Below are positions 1 through 7,615 of a stretch of 64,000 nucleotides of DNA, piece after piece. Source of the stretch: Fibrobacter sp. Its GTDB lineage: Bacteria > Fibrobacterota > Fibrobacteria > Fibrobacterales > Fibrobacteraceae. The DNA lies in NCBI GenBank assembly GCA_024399065.1, contig JAKSIB010000012.1, positions 35,171 to 99,170 on the forward strand, in the 5' to 3' direction. Every line of letters starts with the position of its first letter. Positions within the stretch are counted from its first letter, which is position 1. The position numbers and the translations under genes are program-made. The notes beneath the pieces were generated by a model that was not told the origin of the DNA, made no database searches, and worked only from the letters and a program-made list of their open reading frames with translations.

Positions 1-839
1 CTGCAGCTCTCATCGCCATGGCAATGACTGGCTGCGAAAAGACCGGCACCATCGAAGGTGTTGTTCTTGATCCGTTTACTGGCAAGGCTATTGAAATGCC
101 CACCGTTTGGATGGACTCTACCATCTACGGTACCCAGAACCCCAAGTATCCGTACAAGGGTGAACTCCAGCAGGGTAAGTTCAAGTTCGAAAAGGTTCCT
201 GTTGGTCAGTATTTGATCAAGGCCCGTCGTTCCAAGTATGTTCTCGGTCAGTCCCGCATTGCCACTACCGATGAAAATCCGAACTTGAGCGTGACTTTGT
301 ACGAATATAGCGATCAGGTGAAGCCGGGTCTCTACAAGAGCGGCACCACCGAAGGTCCTGAAAAGATTGAAAACCAGTGGGTCGTTTATTCCACTAGCTG
401 CAATGAATCCGTTGCAGGTTACCGTTTGACCATGCCTATCAACACCGACGCCGCTAAGGTTCCGGGCAAGAAGGCTGACAAGAAGAAGAAGAAGGGTGCC
501 AAGGAAGCTGTCAAGGTTTCCAACCTCCCGGCTCCGTTGGCAATGGGTTCTGCAATCGACGTGTTCTACGTCAATGCTAGCTCTGTTACTTCTCCGCTGG
601 TTGCAACCCTTTACGCTGCAGTTGAAGGCAAGGTTGCTGATCATGCTGACTGTAAGGGCTTTGGCGCCGACGAAAAGACCGGTCTCTTCGTAGACAAGTC
701 TAAGAGCGCAACTCTCGAAGTCGAATACAAGGCTGAAAACCTGTTCGAAATCAAGGGTAGCCTCATGTCTGGCAAGCAGATCATGCAGTTGTCTCAGGAC
801 GGCAAGACTGTTCAGACCTATTACTTTGAAGCAAAGTAA
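1..839 (+). CDS. Lipoprotein with carboxypeptidase-regulatory-like fold, 5' end cut off
   Basis: The reading frame is open from the window edge and the upstream codons give a hydrophobic stretch ending in a lipobox (M-T-G-C, Cys at about position 33-35). The gene therefore starts outside the window and the internal ATG at 18 is not the real start. After the Cys, residues resembling a peptidase-regulatory-like beta-sandwich (EGVVLDPFTGKAI, then FEKVPVGQYLIKAR) suggest a CarboxypepD_reg-type domain. A Lys-rich segment (GKKADKKKKKGAKE) sits in the middle. The rest is not recognised. It is probably an envelope-anchored lipoprotein. A strong terminator follows at 1067-1100, after a hairpin-repeat tract. 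Confidence 0.6.
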   Translation, partial: AALIAMAMTGCEKTGTIEGVVLDPFTGKAIEMPTVWMDSTIYGTQNPKYPYKGELQQGKFKFEKVPVGQYLIKARRSKYVLGQSRIATTDENPNLSVTLYEYSDQVKPGLYKSGTTEGPEKIENQWVVYSTSCNESVAGYRLTMPINTDAAKVPGKKADKKKKKGAKEAVKVSNLPAPLAMGSAIDVFYVNASSVTSPLVATLYAAVEGKVADHADCKGFGADEKTGLFVDKSKSATLEVEYKAENLFEIKGSLMSGKQIMQLSQDGKTVQTYYFEAK

Positions 840-842
840 GGT

Positions 843-958
843 GAGTGTCGCTGCCATGCTTGCATGGCTATGACCGAGCCGCGCGGAGCTGCAGCGAAGC
901 TGCAAGCAAAGTAACCGAAAACCGAGTGTCGCGCGAACACTTGTGTTCGCATGACCGA
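843..958 (+). repeat. Tandem TT-loop hairpin repeats directly after a stop codon
   Basis: Two 35-nt units (843-877 and 924-958) have the same flanks, GAGTGTCGC on the left and ATGACCGA on the right. They enclose different 18-nt cores that fold into perfect stems with a TT loop (GCCATGC-TT-GCATGGC and GCGAACAC-TT-GTGTTCGC). The gene's final bases, GCAAAGTAA (831-839), recur at 906-914 just before the second unit. Smaller inverted repeats continue to about 1050 (GACC/GGTC, AGTGC/GCACT, CCACC/GGTGG). A related unit lies after typA at about 34.9 kb. Confidence 0.75.
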
Positions 959-1066
959 CCTTTGGTCACTTAGTGCTTTAGCACTTATGTGATTCATGGC
1001 CACCTTTAGGTGGGGCGAGGATTACTGCGTTAGCAAGTAATAGCTCGTTGAGTTAAAATCTTTAAG

Positions 1067-1100
1067 AATCCGGTAACCGATGGTTGCCGGATTTTTTTTG
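1067..1100 (+). terminator. Rho-independent terminator
   Basis: AATCCGG and AACC pair with GGTT and CCGGATT around a GAT loop, followed by eight T residues. It ends the transcript of the first lipoprotein gene. Confidence 0.85.
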
Positions 1101-1179
1101 TGTCCTTGTCAAAAAAAATCACCTCAAGGGCGATTTTTTCATGGTTTTGAATGACAAGATTAGTGAGGCAATGAAAGGT

Positions 1180-1914
1180 CTAGAGGTCGCTATAGTGGAT
1201 GATTTTACGCGTGCTAAGCCCAATACGAATCAGGTCGCGGATTTCCTCGCGCAGGTGGGGGAAGTCGCAAGGATGCAGGGCGACTCGGGGCGTTCCTACC
1301 GGCAGTTTCAAGAAAGTTCTTGCCAAGGCCATCATTGCCTTTTCGGTCTTCCTGGGTATGCCTGCGAAACTTGCCACAGGCGAAATGATTTTTTTACCGC
1401 GGGTGCTTGTCAGGGTGAAACGGCTTTCGTAGGCCATTTTGGCGCCCTTGACCTGACGGGGGAGGAACTTGTTGCTGTACCAGGTGGGCGGGATGAATGC
1501 GGAGGGGCGTATGGCGCTTCCGTCGTTTTCCTCACTGGCGCAATTCATAAGCTTGTCCCAGGCGCTAATTGCCTGTTGCAAAACTCTGCTGGATTCGTAT
1601 TCGGAGAGCCCTGCAAATTCGGCTTCACGATGGGTAAGGACCATTGCGGCTAGGCCTGTGTAGCTGCGACCCTGACTGAATTCTGCCTTGTGCATGTAGC
1701 CGTGGAGGGCGAGCTCAAAGCCTTCGTCCTTTAACTCGGCCAAAGTCTTGCGGAAACCTTCAATGGCTTCGTCGCTGGCTCCTTCGGTGCCTGGAATGAC
1801 AAGTACGCTGAAGGGGCAACCTGCCAGATCTCTGAGTTCACGCAAAATAGGCGTAACGGACTCGAAGTTCCATACGCTAAAATCGTGAAAGCACAGTAGA
1901 TAGTTGCGGTTCAT
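1180..1914 (-). CDS. DUF2334 polysaccharide deacetylase-like protein
   Basis: A 244-aa cytoplasmic protein of the DUF2334 family, related to polysaccharide/carbohydrate deacetylases. The N-terminal CFHDFS (residues 8-13) supplies the His-Asp pair that usually opens the active site, and LHGYMH near residue 70 supplies the metal-binding His pair. A late LHPCDF motif fits the conserved C-terminal histidine. No signal peptide is seen. It probably removes acetyl groups from a sugar or lipid-linked sugar, but the substrate cannot be read from sequence. It is divergent from uppP; both start codons lie about 7 nt from a TATCTT box, so both may be leaderless. Confidence 0.75.
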   Translation of the reverse strand: MNRNYLLCFHDFSVWNFESVTPILRELRDLAGCPFSVLVIPGTEGASDEAIEGFRKTLAELKDEGFELALHGYMHKAEFSQGRSYTGLAAMVLTHREAEFAGLSEYESSRVLQQAISAWDKLMNCASEENDGSAIRPSAFIPPTWYSNKFLPRQVKGAKMAYESRFTLTSTRGKKIISPVASFAGIPRKTEKAMMALARTFLKLPVGTPRVALHPCDFPHLREEIRDLIRIGLSTRKIIHYSDL

Positions 1915-1994
1915 GGTTTGGAAGATAATTAATTTTTTCCGTAAGCGGAGAATTTTATTTTGTTTATAATTCCGATTTTGCTATCTTTCACACC

Positions 1995-2846
1995 ATGATC
2001 GAATCTATCATTTTGGGCCTCTTGCAGGGCCTGGCAGAATTTCTCCCCATTTCCAGTTCCGGCCATCTTGTTTTGGGCGAAAAGCTCCTGAACATGAAAG
2101 AAGCGGGCATGTTCTTCGACATCATGCTCCACGCAGGAACCCTCCTTTCCATTTTCGTCGTGTTCCGCAAGAAGATAGTGGACATGATTGTGGGCTGCAT
2201 CCATCGTGATCCGGCTCAGCTGAAGGAAGTTGGCTACATTGTGCTGGCTTCCATTCCCACAGCTATCATCGGTATTGGTTTCAAGAAGCCGCTGGAAAGC
2301 CTCTTTGAAAATCCCAAGGCCGTTTGCTGCGCCATGCTCTTTACCGCCACCTTGCTTTTCGTCTCCCAGTGGGGGAAGACCGGTAGCAAGCATCCCGAAT
2401 GCGAAGGCGTCAAGATGAACTGGTGGCGCGCCCTGGTTACTGGCGTTGTGCAGGGCATTGCCTGCATCCCGGGTATCAGCCGTAGCGGTTCTACCATCAG
2501 TGGCATGATTTTCCTGGGCGTGAACCGCAAGTATGCCGGCGAATTCAGCTTCCTCATGAGCATCCCTGCGGTGGGTGGCGCCGCCCTCCTGGATTGCATC
2601 AAGTGGATCAAGTGCCAGGACCCCGATACAGTTGCTCGCTACGCCATTGAAAAGCCTGAAAAGGCCCTGGCCTGTGCCGATGCCTCCGGCTTCACCCCGG
2701 AACTTCTGGTGGGTATGGTCGTTGCCTTCATCTTTGGCATCATCGCCCTCAAGTGGCTCATGGCTTTCGTGCAGAAGGGCAAGTTCCACTACTTCAGCTA
2801 CTACCTGTGGGTGGCCGGCATTCTGGGCTTGATTTTTATTAAGTAG
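1995..2846 (+). CDS. uppP: Undecaprenyl-diphosphatase UppP (BacA)
   Basis: A 283-aa polytopic membrane protein that hydrolyses undecaprenyl diphosphate to the monophosphate, recycling the lipid carrier for peptidoglycan and surface glycans. The family signatures are clear: QGLAEFLPISSSGHL near the N-terminus and GISRSGSTI about residue 160, with the catalytic Glu, Ser, His and Arg present. Length is normal (about 270-290 aa). A TATCTT -10-like box at 1982-1987 lies only 7 nt upstream of ATG 1995, with TTGTTT about 16 nt further up and no Shine-Dalgarno sequence, so the message may be leaderless. An acyltransferase gene follows after 12 nt. Confidence 0.95.
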   Translation: MIESIILGLLQGLAEFLPISSSGHLVLGEKLLNMKEAGMFFDIMLHAGTLLSIFVVFRKKIVDMIVGCIHRDPAQLKEVGYIVLASIPTAIIGIGFKKPLESLFENPKAVCCAMLFTATLLFVSQWGKTGSKHPECEGVKMNWWRALVTGVVQGIACIPGISRSGSTISGMIFLGVNRKYAGEFSFLMSIPAVGGAALLDCIKWIKCQDPDTVARYAIEKPEKALACADASGFTPELLVGMVVAFIFGIIALKWLMAFVQKGKFHYFSYYLWVAGILGLIFIK

Positions 2847-2858
2847 CTTTATCCGCCT

Positions 2859-3884
2859 ATGGAGAAACAGCGATTCCTTAATATGGATTTAATGAGGTAT
2901 GTGCTGTCTACGGCAGTCATCGTAACTCATTTCAACATTTTGACGAACGCTGATATCCTGTTTCCCATTGGTTCCGGAACTGCGGTTGGTGTTTTCTTCG
3001 GCTTAAGTGGCTTTCTTGTTTATGGAAGCTACTTGAAGTATCCGAATTTCAAGAGCTATCTCAAGTCCAGGGCTAAGCGAATCCTGCCGCCTTACTTGTT
3101 TATCGTACTTTTGTGTGCCTTTGGCTTGGCCGCAATTTCGAAATGCTCAATGGGGGAGTATTTCTTCAGCGTAGAGTTCTGGAAGTATCTTCTTTCTAAC
3201 GCCTGCTTTCTTAATTTCGTTCAACCTTCCTTGCCCGGAGTATTCGAGGATGGTGTGGTCAATGCGGTTAACGGATCCTTGTGGACTCTAAAAGTAGAAT
3301 GGGCTTTGTACCTGAGCATTCCCGTGTTCTTTTGGGGTGTCAAAAAATACAAGTGGAACGTTCCTATCGCCGTTATAGTCATCAGCGTTTTTTCGTTTCT
3401 GTACTCTTTGGTGATGACGAAAATTTCTGATGCTCTTGGAAATCCGTTATATTACAAGTTGTCATATCAGTTTGTTGGACAATTGGCTTATTTTTATACA
3501 GGAGTTCTGGTATACCATTTCCGCGAACGTTTGATCAATTGCAAATGGTGGAATTCCTTGGCTCTTGTTGCTTCGCTCTGCGTCTTTCTAGAAATTAATC
3601 CCCTGGGTATTGATTTTACGTACGTCAGTTTTCTTTGCCAAATGCTCTGGGTCTTTGGTGCGTTGCTATTTTGCTTAAGCCGGCCCGTAAGCCAGCATAC
3701 ATCGAAACTGGGGAATGTTTCCTATGAAATGTACCTGTTCCATTTTCCGGTAATTCAGCTGTTGGTGTATTTTGGCTTGGACAAATCTTTGCCTGCGTAT
3801 GCAGCCTTTCTGGTTGCACTGTTGCTGATAGTTGCCTTGTCTGTTCTTTTCCATAAGGCTAACAAATTAATTCTTGCGGGTTAG
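2859..3884 (+). CDS. Acyltransferase family 3 membrane protein
   Basis: A 341-aa integral membrane protein of the acyltransferase-3 (OafA/NodX-like) family. The N-terminal DLMRYVLSTAVIVTHFN carries the conserved His of this family, followed by about ten hydrophobic helices and the typical SLWTLKVEWALYL segment. Members transfer acetyl or other acyl groups to surface polysaccharides. It lies 12 nt after uppP and is probably co-transcribed, fitting a role in envelope glycan modification. The acceptor is unknown. Base composition is slightly more AT-rich than uppP. Confidence 0.8.
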   Translation: MEKQRFLNMDLMRYVLSTAVIVTHFNILTNADILFPIGSGTAVGVFFGLSGFLVYGSYLKYPNFKSYLKSRAKRILPPYLFIVLLCAFGLAAISKCSMGEYFFSVEFWKYLLSNACFLNFVQPSLPGVFEDGVVNAVNGSLWTLKVEWALYLSIPVFFWGVKKYKWNVPIAVIVISVFSFLYSLVMTKISDALGNPLYYKLSYQFVGQLAYFYTGVLVYHFRERLINCKWWNSLALVASLCVFLEINPLGIDFTYVSFLCQMLWVFGALLFCLSRPVSQHTSKLGNVSYEMYLFHFPVIQLLVYFGLDKSLPAYAAFLVALLLIVALSVLFHKANKLILAG

Positions 3885-3984
3885 CTTCGTAGAAGCTATA
3901 CCCTAATTCGCGTAGGTCGGATAATTAATTGGAACCATTGTTCCCAAACGACTTGTTTTTCTAGTTCACTGTTCCACTGTGGAC

Positions 3985-3990
3985 TATAAT
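3985..3990 (+). promoter_or_regulatory. Candidate promoter -10 (TATAAT)
   Basis: A perfect TATAAT lies about 95 nt upstream of the metallophosphoesterase start and overlaps the edge of a short inverted repeat (TCCAC-T-GTGGA, about 3971-3983). No convincing -35 at 17 nt was found, so this is a weak call. Confidence 0.35.
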
Positions 3991-4083
3991 TTTTTGGGTA
4001 TGAACGAAAGATTTCTTTTTTTGAAATTATGTTATCTGTATCGCCATGTGGCGGTGTATTGCTGCAGCAACCGGAGGGATACG

Positions 4084-5520
4084 ATGTCTGCCTTGAATAT
4101 AGTTAAACAATTTGCGCTTGGTGCGGTTGTTGTGGTTGCTGCGGGACTTTCTGCCTGTGGTGATGATTCCGGAACGGATGCTGTTGTTGGTGTTAGAACT
4201 CTTCCTGCAGGAGCGAGATTGCAGGGATGTTCTACTGAAAACTTTGGGGAGATGGTCTATGTGGAAGATTCCTCTTCCGTTTTCTTTTGTGCCAATGGTA
4301 AGTGGCAACCTATGAACGGCTCAGATACGGTAACGGTTTCCTCGACAGACACGGTTGTTGTATCGAAACTAGACACTTTACTTGTAAGTAATGTAGATTC
4401 GGTTCTGGTTACAAAATCTGATACAATGTATGTTACAAACGTTGATACGTTGTATGTTAGCAATACTGATACTCTATACTTGGAAAAAACGGAAGTTACC
4501 GGCTCCGGAATTTTAGACTTTAATCCTGAGTCGGAAATTATTCCTATTATGGAAAACCTTGTACATCAAAAGAGAGGCGATGGGTATAAGTTGCAGGCTC
4601 AGCAGGTTGTCCTTCTCCATTTTACGGATATTCATGGGGATGGAGAAAATCTTGCCCGCATAAAAGAGTTCAAGGATGCTTATTCCGAATATATTGATGT
4701 AGGAGTCCATACTGGAGACAATGTCTACGAAAACTGGGATGATTCTTTTGATTACTGGTTCAAGGCCGATGCTGGTGAATTTCTGAATACTTTGGGAAAT
4801 CACGATGCCTATTATAAATGGGGTACAAGCGAACATGGAATGGTTCCCCAGAATGAGGCTTATGTTAGAATTTTTGCTCCATTCATTACGTCTTGGGGCG
4901 TCGTACAACCGGATGATGCCGCGGCAAAATCCCTCATGTATTATTATAAGGATGTTGTAAAAGGCAGTGGTACAGAACTTACGAAAGTAAGACTGATTAT
5001 TTTGGATGAATACCACTGGGATGAAAGCCAGTCCAGTTGGCTGGTTGCAACTCTAGAGGATGCCCGAGTTAATGATTTTGCGGTGGTGATTTGCCGCCAT
5101 GAAGGCTTTGATGCTGTACCGTTAAAAAACAATCCCTTCTCGTCTCTGGAACATATGGGTTCTTCCGAAAAGCTGGCTGATGCTCAGGCTGCGGTAGATG
5201 AGTTTATGAAGAAAGGTGGTGAATTTGTAGTGTGGCTTGGTGGACATGGTCATCAGGACGCTGTGGGACGCTTGCAGGATTATCCGAAGCAAATTGTATT
5301 CCTGGGAGATTTGTCCAGTATGAATTGGACTGGCTGGAATGATTCTTGGAGGGAAGTTGGCACAGAATCTCAGGATTGCTTTACGCTAATAGGTATAGAT
5401 CGATTCGAAAAGGTAATTCGCTTCGTGCGAATTGGTGCAGATAGGGATAGATACGGAAGAGTAAAAGATGCTATGAGCATCAATTACGCTACAGCAGAAG
5501 CTATTTATCCTGCAGAATAA
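4084..5520 (+). CDS. Calcineurin-like metallophosphoesterase lipoprotein
   Basis: The start is set at ATG 4084 because GGAGGG sits 6 nt upstream and a lipoprotein signal peptide begins there (LSAC lipobox); an in-frame extension back to 3979 has neither. The 478-aa product has a stalk of about eight V-x-x-x-D-T type repeats (residues ~75-135), then a metallophosphoesterase domain. That domain has the expected metal ligands: FTDIHGD, GDNVYENWDD, GNHDAYY, CRHEG and GGHGHQD. It probably acts as a surface- or periplasm-anchored phosphatase, nuclease or phosphodiesterase; the substrate is unknown. Confidence 0.8.
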   Translation: MSALNIVKQFALGAVVVVAAGLSACGDDSGTDAVVGVRTLPAGARLQGCSTENFGEMVYVEDSSSVFFCANGKWQPMNGSDTVTVSSTDTVVVSKLDTLLVSNVDSVLVTKSDTMYVTNVDTLYVSNTDTLYLEKTEVTGSGILDFNPESEIIPIMENLVHQKRGDGYKLQAQQVVLLHFTDIHGDGENLARIKEFKDAYSEYIDVGVHTGDNVYENWDDSFDYWFKADAGEFLNTLGNHDAYYKWGTSEHGMVPQNEAYVRIFAPFITSWGVVQPDDAAAKSLMYYYKDVVKGSGTELTKVRLIILDEYHWDESQSSWLVATLEDARVNDFAVVICRHEGFDAVPLKNNPFSSLEHMGSSEKLADAQAAVDEFMKKGGEFVVWLGGHGHQDAVGRLQDYPKQIVFLGDLSSMNWTGWNDSWREVGTESQDCFTLIGIDRFEKVIRFVRIGADRDRYGRVKDAMSINYATAEAIYPAE

Positions 5521-5528
5521 GTAAACTT

Positions 5529-5553
5529 GCCGCTGCAATGCAGCGGCTTTTTC
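5529..5553 (+). terminator. Rho-independent terminator
   Basis: GCCGCTGC-AAT-GCAGCGGC followed by TTTTTCTTT, directly after the metallophosphoesterase stop codon. Confidence 0.9.
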
Positions 5554-5554
5554 T

Positions 5555-7387
5555 TTAGCGGTTAAATTCGCGGAACTTTTCGAAATAATTGTTCCTGATA
5601 AGAGCTCCGGATATTCTGTATCCGGTTTCTTCGTCTAAACCAGTAGCTCCTTCAGAAAGAATGTCCTTGCCGACTCCCTTCCAGTAGTAGGAACTGTCTC
5701 CAATTAAACCAAGTATTGTTGGGAAAAGGTCGGATTGGAAGAAGATGTCGTTCTTTTCAATTTTAGCCGGGATAGATGGAGAGTGAACAATTAACGGAAC
5801 GTAGTTCTTTTTGTCCTTTAAGGATATGTTTGCCTTGTTGGCGTAATCAACAAATTCCTCAATCATCTGTTCCTTGAATACGATATGGTCACCGACGATA
5901 ACCAACGTGGTGTTTTTCCACTTGGGGTCGGTTTCGATTTTGGAAATTAGCTTTCCAAGGGCCAAGTCTGTATGGTTGATGCAGGTGAGGTAATTCTGCA
6001 GTGTTTTGGGCATGCCGCTAGAGAGCTTCGGAGCTTCTGTGTTTTCGTTGCATTTAAACGGACTATGAGAAGCGATAGTAATGCCTAACAGGAAAAATGG
6101 ATCATTTGCGCTGTCGCCAACGGCAATAAGGGAATCTACCATTTGTTCGTCATTCCCCTCAAATTCATGCAGCTGCTGGATGCCGTAATTGGGGTTGATT
6201 TCAACCTGGTTCCAGGAACCGGGGGCGGGATTGATAGTGGCAGAGGTACTGAAAAGATGTGCGTAGTTAGGATAACTGTTCTTTCCGTATAATCGGCATG
6301 CGGCACCGGTGTTAAGAGGAAGAATACCGGTCAGGGCGATCATTTGACCATCACCGGAATTGCCCTGCTTTGTTTGGCTTGTGACGCGTGGCGCAAACAA
6401 AGTATTATCCTTTTCTATGAGTTTCTTCAGATTTGGGGCGATGCCTTCTGCACCTTCGTAGTCTTCAAAGATCCAACCTTCCAAAGATTCAAATAGAATC
6501 ACGACCAAATTGGTTTGGGGAACCGGGGCTGTATTTTCTTTTTTAATCAAGCTTTCCAGAAGTTCCTTGTCGGAAGGAGAAATAGGAACTTCATACTTGA
6601 TTTCCTTCAGCTTGCTTTCAAAATGTACTTTGCTGATGAAATAAGATACGTCGGCGAAGAAATAGTCTGCGATGGAGTATTTGCTTATATAGCTCTTTTC
6701 CCAATCCATAAAGGTGCCGTGGGTAAAATATGTCCTGGCGGCTCTATATGCGTCGTATTGGGAATCAAATATGACTCGTACAGCTTCGGCGGTGTCGCCT
6801 TTAATGATGTTTTGTCTAATGGACGTCTTGTGGTTGCTGTAGTTAATCGCTGATCTTGAAACGAATGCCAGCAATACGATGATGATAAAGCAACCAAAGC
6901 TTCTCTGTCGTTCTTTTTTGTTTAATCTAAAGACAAAAATGGCGTAGATGACAGATATGAAGACGGGGAAAAATTCCTTCCATGAAAGGTAAATGAGGAT
7001 ACTGTCCCAAAATCCGTTCATGTTGTCAGCCATCTGCAATGCGTCGGCGTTAATCAGGAATCCGCTGGCGCGGTAGTAGACGACGTTCGCACCCATCCAA
7101 TAATCCAAAGCAAGGGACAACAGAATTGTCCACCATCCTTTCTTTGAAAGGAAGATGAAAGCGGCTATGAATGCGGCGCAGGTTGCCTTTGCAATGATTC
7201 TGTTGGCAGCGCGGCTGGGGGAGGCGTATTCTTCAAAGGAAAATAGCGTTCCTTGGAACCAGAACAATTTAAACAAAACAATTGTTGCGAAAACGACGAA
7301 TAAGGGAAAATTCGGATTTTCCTTTATCGACTTGGCTGCGTCAAAAAGTCTTTTTTGCAGAGTATTGAGCAATTTCTTGATTTGCAT
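5555..7387 (-). CDS. LTA synthase-like membrane sulfatase/phosphoglycerol transferase
   Basis: A 610-aa protein with about five N-terminal membrane helices (residues ~25-185) and an extracytoplasmic alkaline-phosphatase-like (sulfatase) domain. Metal-site motifs of the LTA synthase/OpgB group are present: VVILFESLEGW (Glu ligand), QGNSGDGQ at the nucleophile position, and VGDHIVF near the end. In Gram-negative bacteria such enzymes transfer phosphoglycerol or phosphoethanolamine to glycans or lipids. The nucleophile appears to be Ser or an adjacent residue rather than the usual Thr, so activity should not be assumed. It is single and convergent with the preceding gene. Confidence 0.75.
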   Translation of the reverse strand: MQIKKLLNTLQKRLFDAAKSIKENPNFPLFVVFATIVLFKLFWFQGTLFSFEEYASPSRAANRIIAKATCAAFIAAFIFLSKKGWWTILLSLALDYWMGANVVYYRASGFLINADALQMADNMNGFWDSILIYLSWKEFFPVFISVIYAIFVFRLNKKERQRSFGCFIIIVLLAFVSRSAINYSNHKTSIRQNIIKGDTAEAVRVIFDSQYDAYRAARTYFTHGTFMDWEKSYISKYSIADYFFADVSYFISKVHFESKLKEIKYEVPISPSDKELLESLIKKENTAPVPQTNLVVILFESLEGWIFEDYEGAEGIAPNLKKLIEKDNTLFAPRVTSQTKQGNSGDGQMIALTGILPLNTGAACRLYGKNSYPNYAHLFSTSATINPAPGSWNQVEINPNYGIQQLHEFEGNDEQMVDSLIAVGDSANDPFFLLGITIASHSPFKCNENTEAPKLSSGMPKTLQNYLTCINHTDLALGKLISKIETDPKWKNTTLVIVGDHIVFKEQMIEEFVDYANKANISLKDKKNYVPLIVHSPSIPAKIEKNDIFFQSDLFPTILGLIGDSSYYWKGVGKDILSEGATGLDEETGYRISGALIRNNYFEKFREFNR

Positions 7388-7457
7388 AAGCCTATTTCAA
7401 CTCTCTTCCCCAATGTAGCAGGGAAATATAGCTTTTAGTTTAAATGACTCCTCTTAG

Positions 7458-7474
7458 TTGGCACGGTTCTTGCA
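7458..7474 (+). promoter_or_regulatory. Sigma-54 (RpoN) promoter of htpG
   Basis: The sequence TTGGCACGGTTCTTGCA matches the -24/-12 consensus at every key position: GG (7460-7461) and GC (7472-7473) are separated by exactly 10 nt. It lies about 140 nt upstream of htpG, on the same strand, with no other gene between. It is nearly identical to the promoter upstream of the PII gene at 46389. Confidence 0.85.
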
Positions 7475-7567
7475 ATTATATCTGCGAAAACAAAAGAAAA
7501 GTGGCTTTTTGTTTCATTTTGAAACTTGCGGGCCCGTGCAATGTTTAAAAATAAAATGAAGGTTTAA

Positions 7568-7606
7568 GAACCTCGAGCCTCGCTCCTGGAACCTCGAACC
7601 TAATAG
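7568..7606. repeat. Heptad repeat run in the htpG leader
   Basis: On the complementary strand the bases fall into 7-bp units (AGGTTCG, AGGTTCC, AGGAGCG, AGGCTCG, AGGTTCT). It lies just before the htpG ribosome-binding site and belongs to the same family as runs at about 12650, 22717 and 40036. Confidence 0.7.
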
Positions 7607-7615
7607 GAGATAAAA

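Noticed and set aside
843..1060. CRISPR-like array
   Set aside because: Only two units with conserved flanks and palindromic, variable cores; no regular repeat-spacer alternation and no cas genes.
1084..1653. 189-aa plus-strand frame
   Set aside because: Begins within a terminator and is antisense to the DUF2334 gene.
7475..7615. CIRCE or other heat-shock operator before htpG
   Set aside because: The inverted repeats present (for example GTTTCATTTTGAAAC) do not match CIRCE; no HrcA site could be supported.
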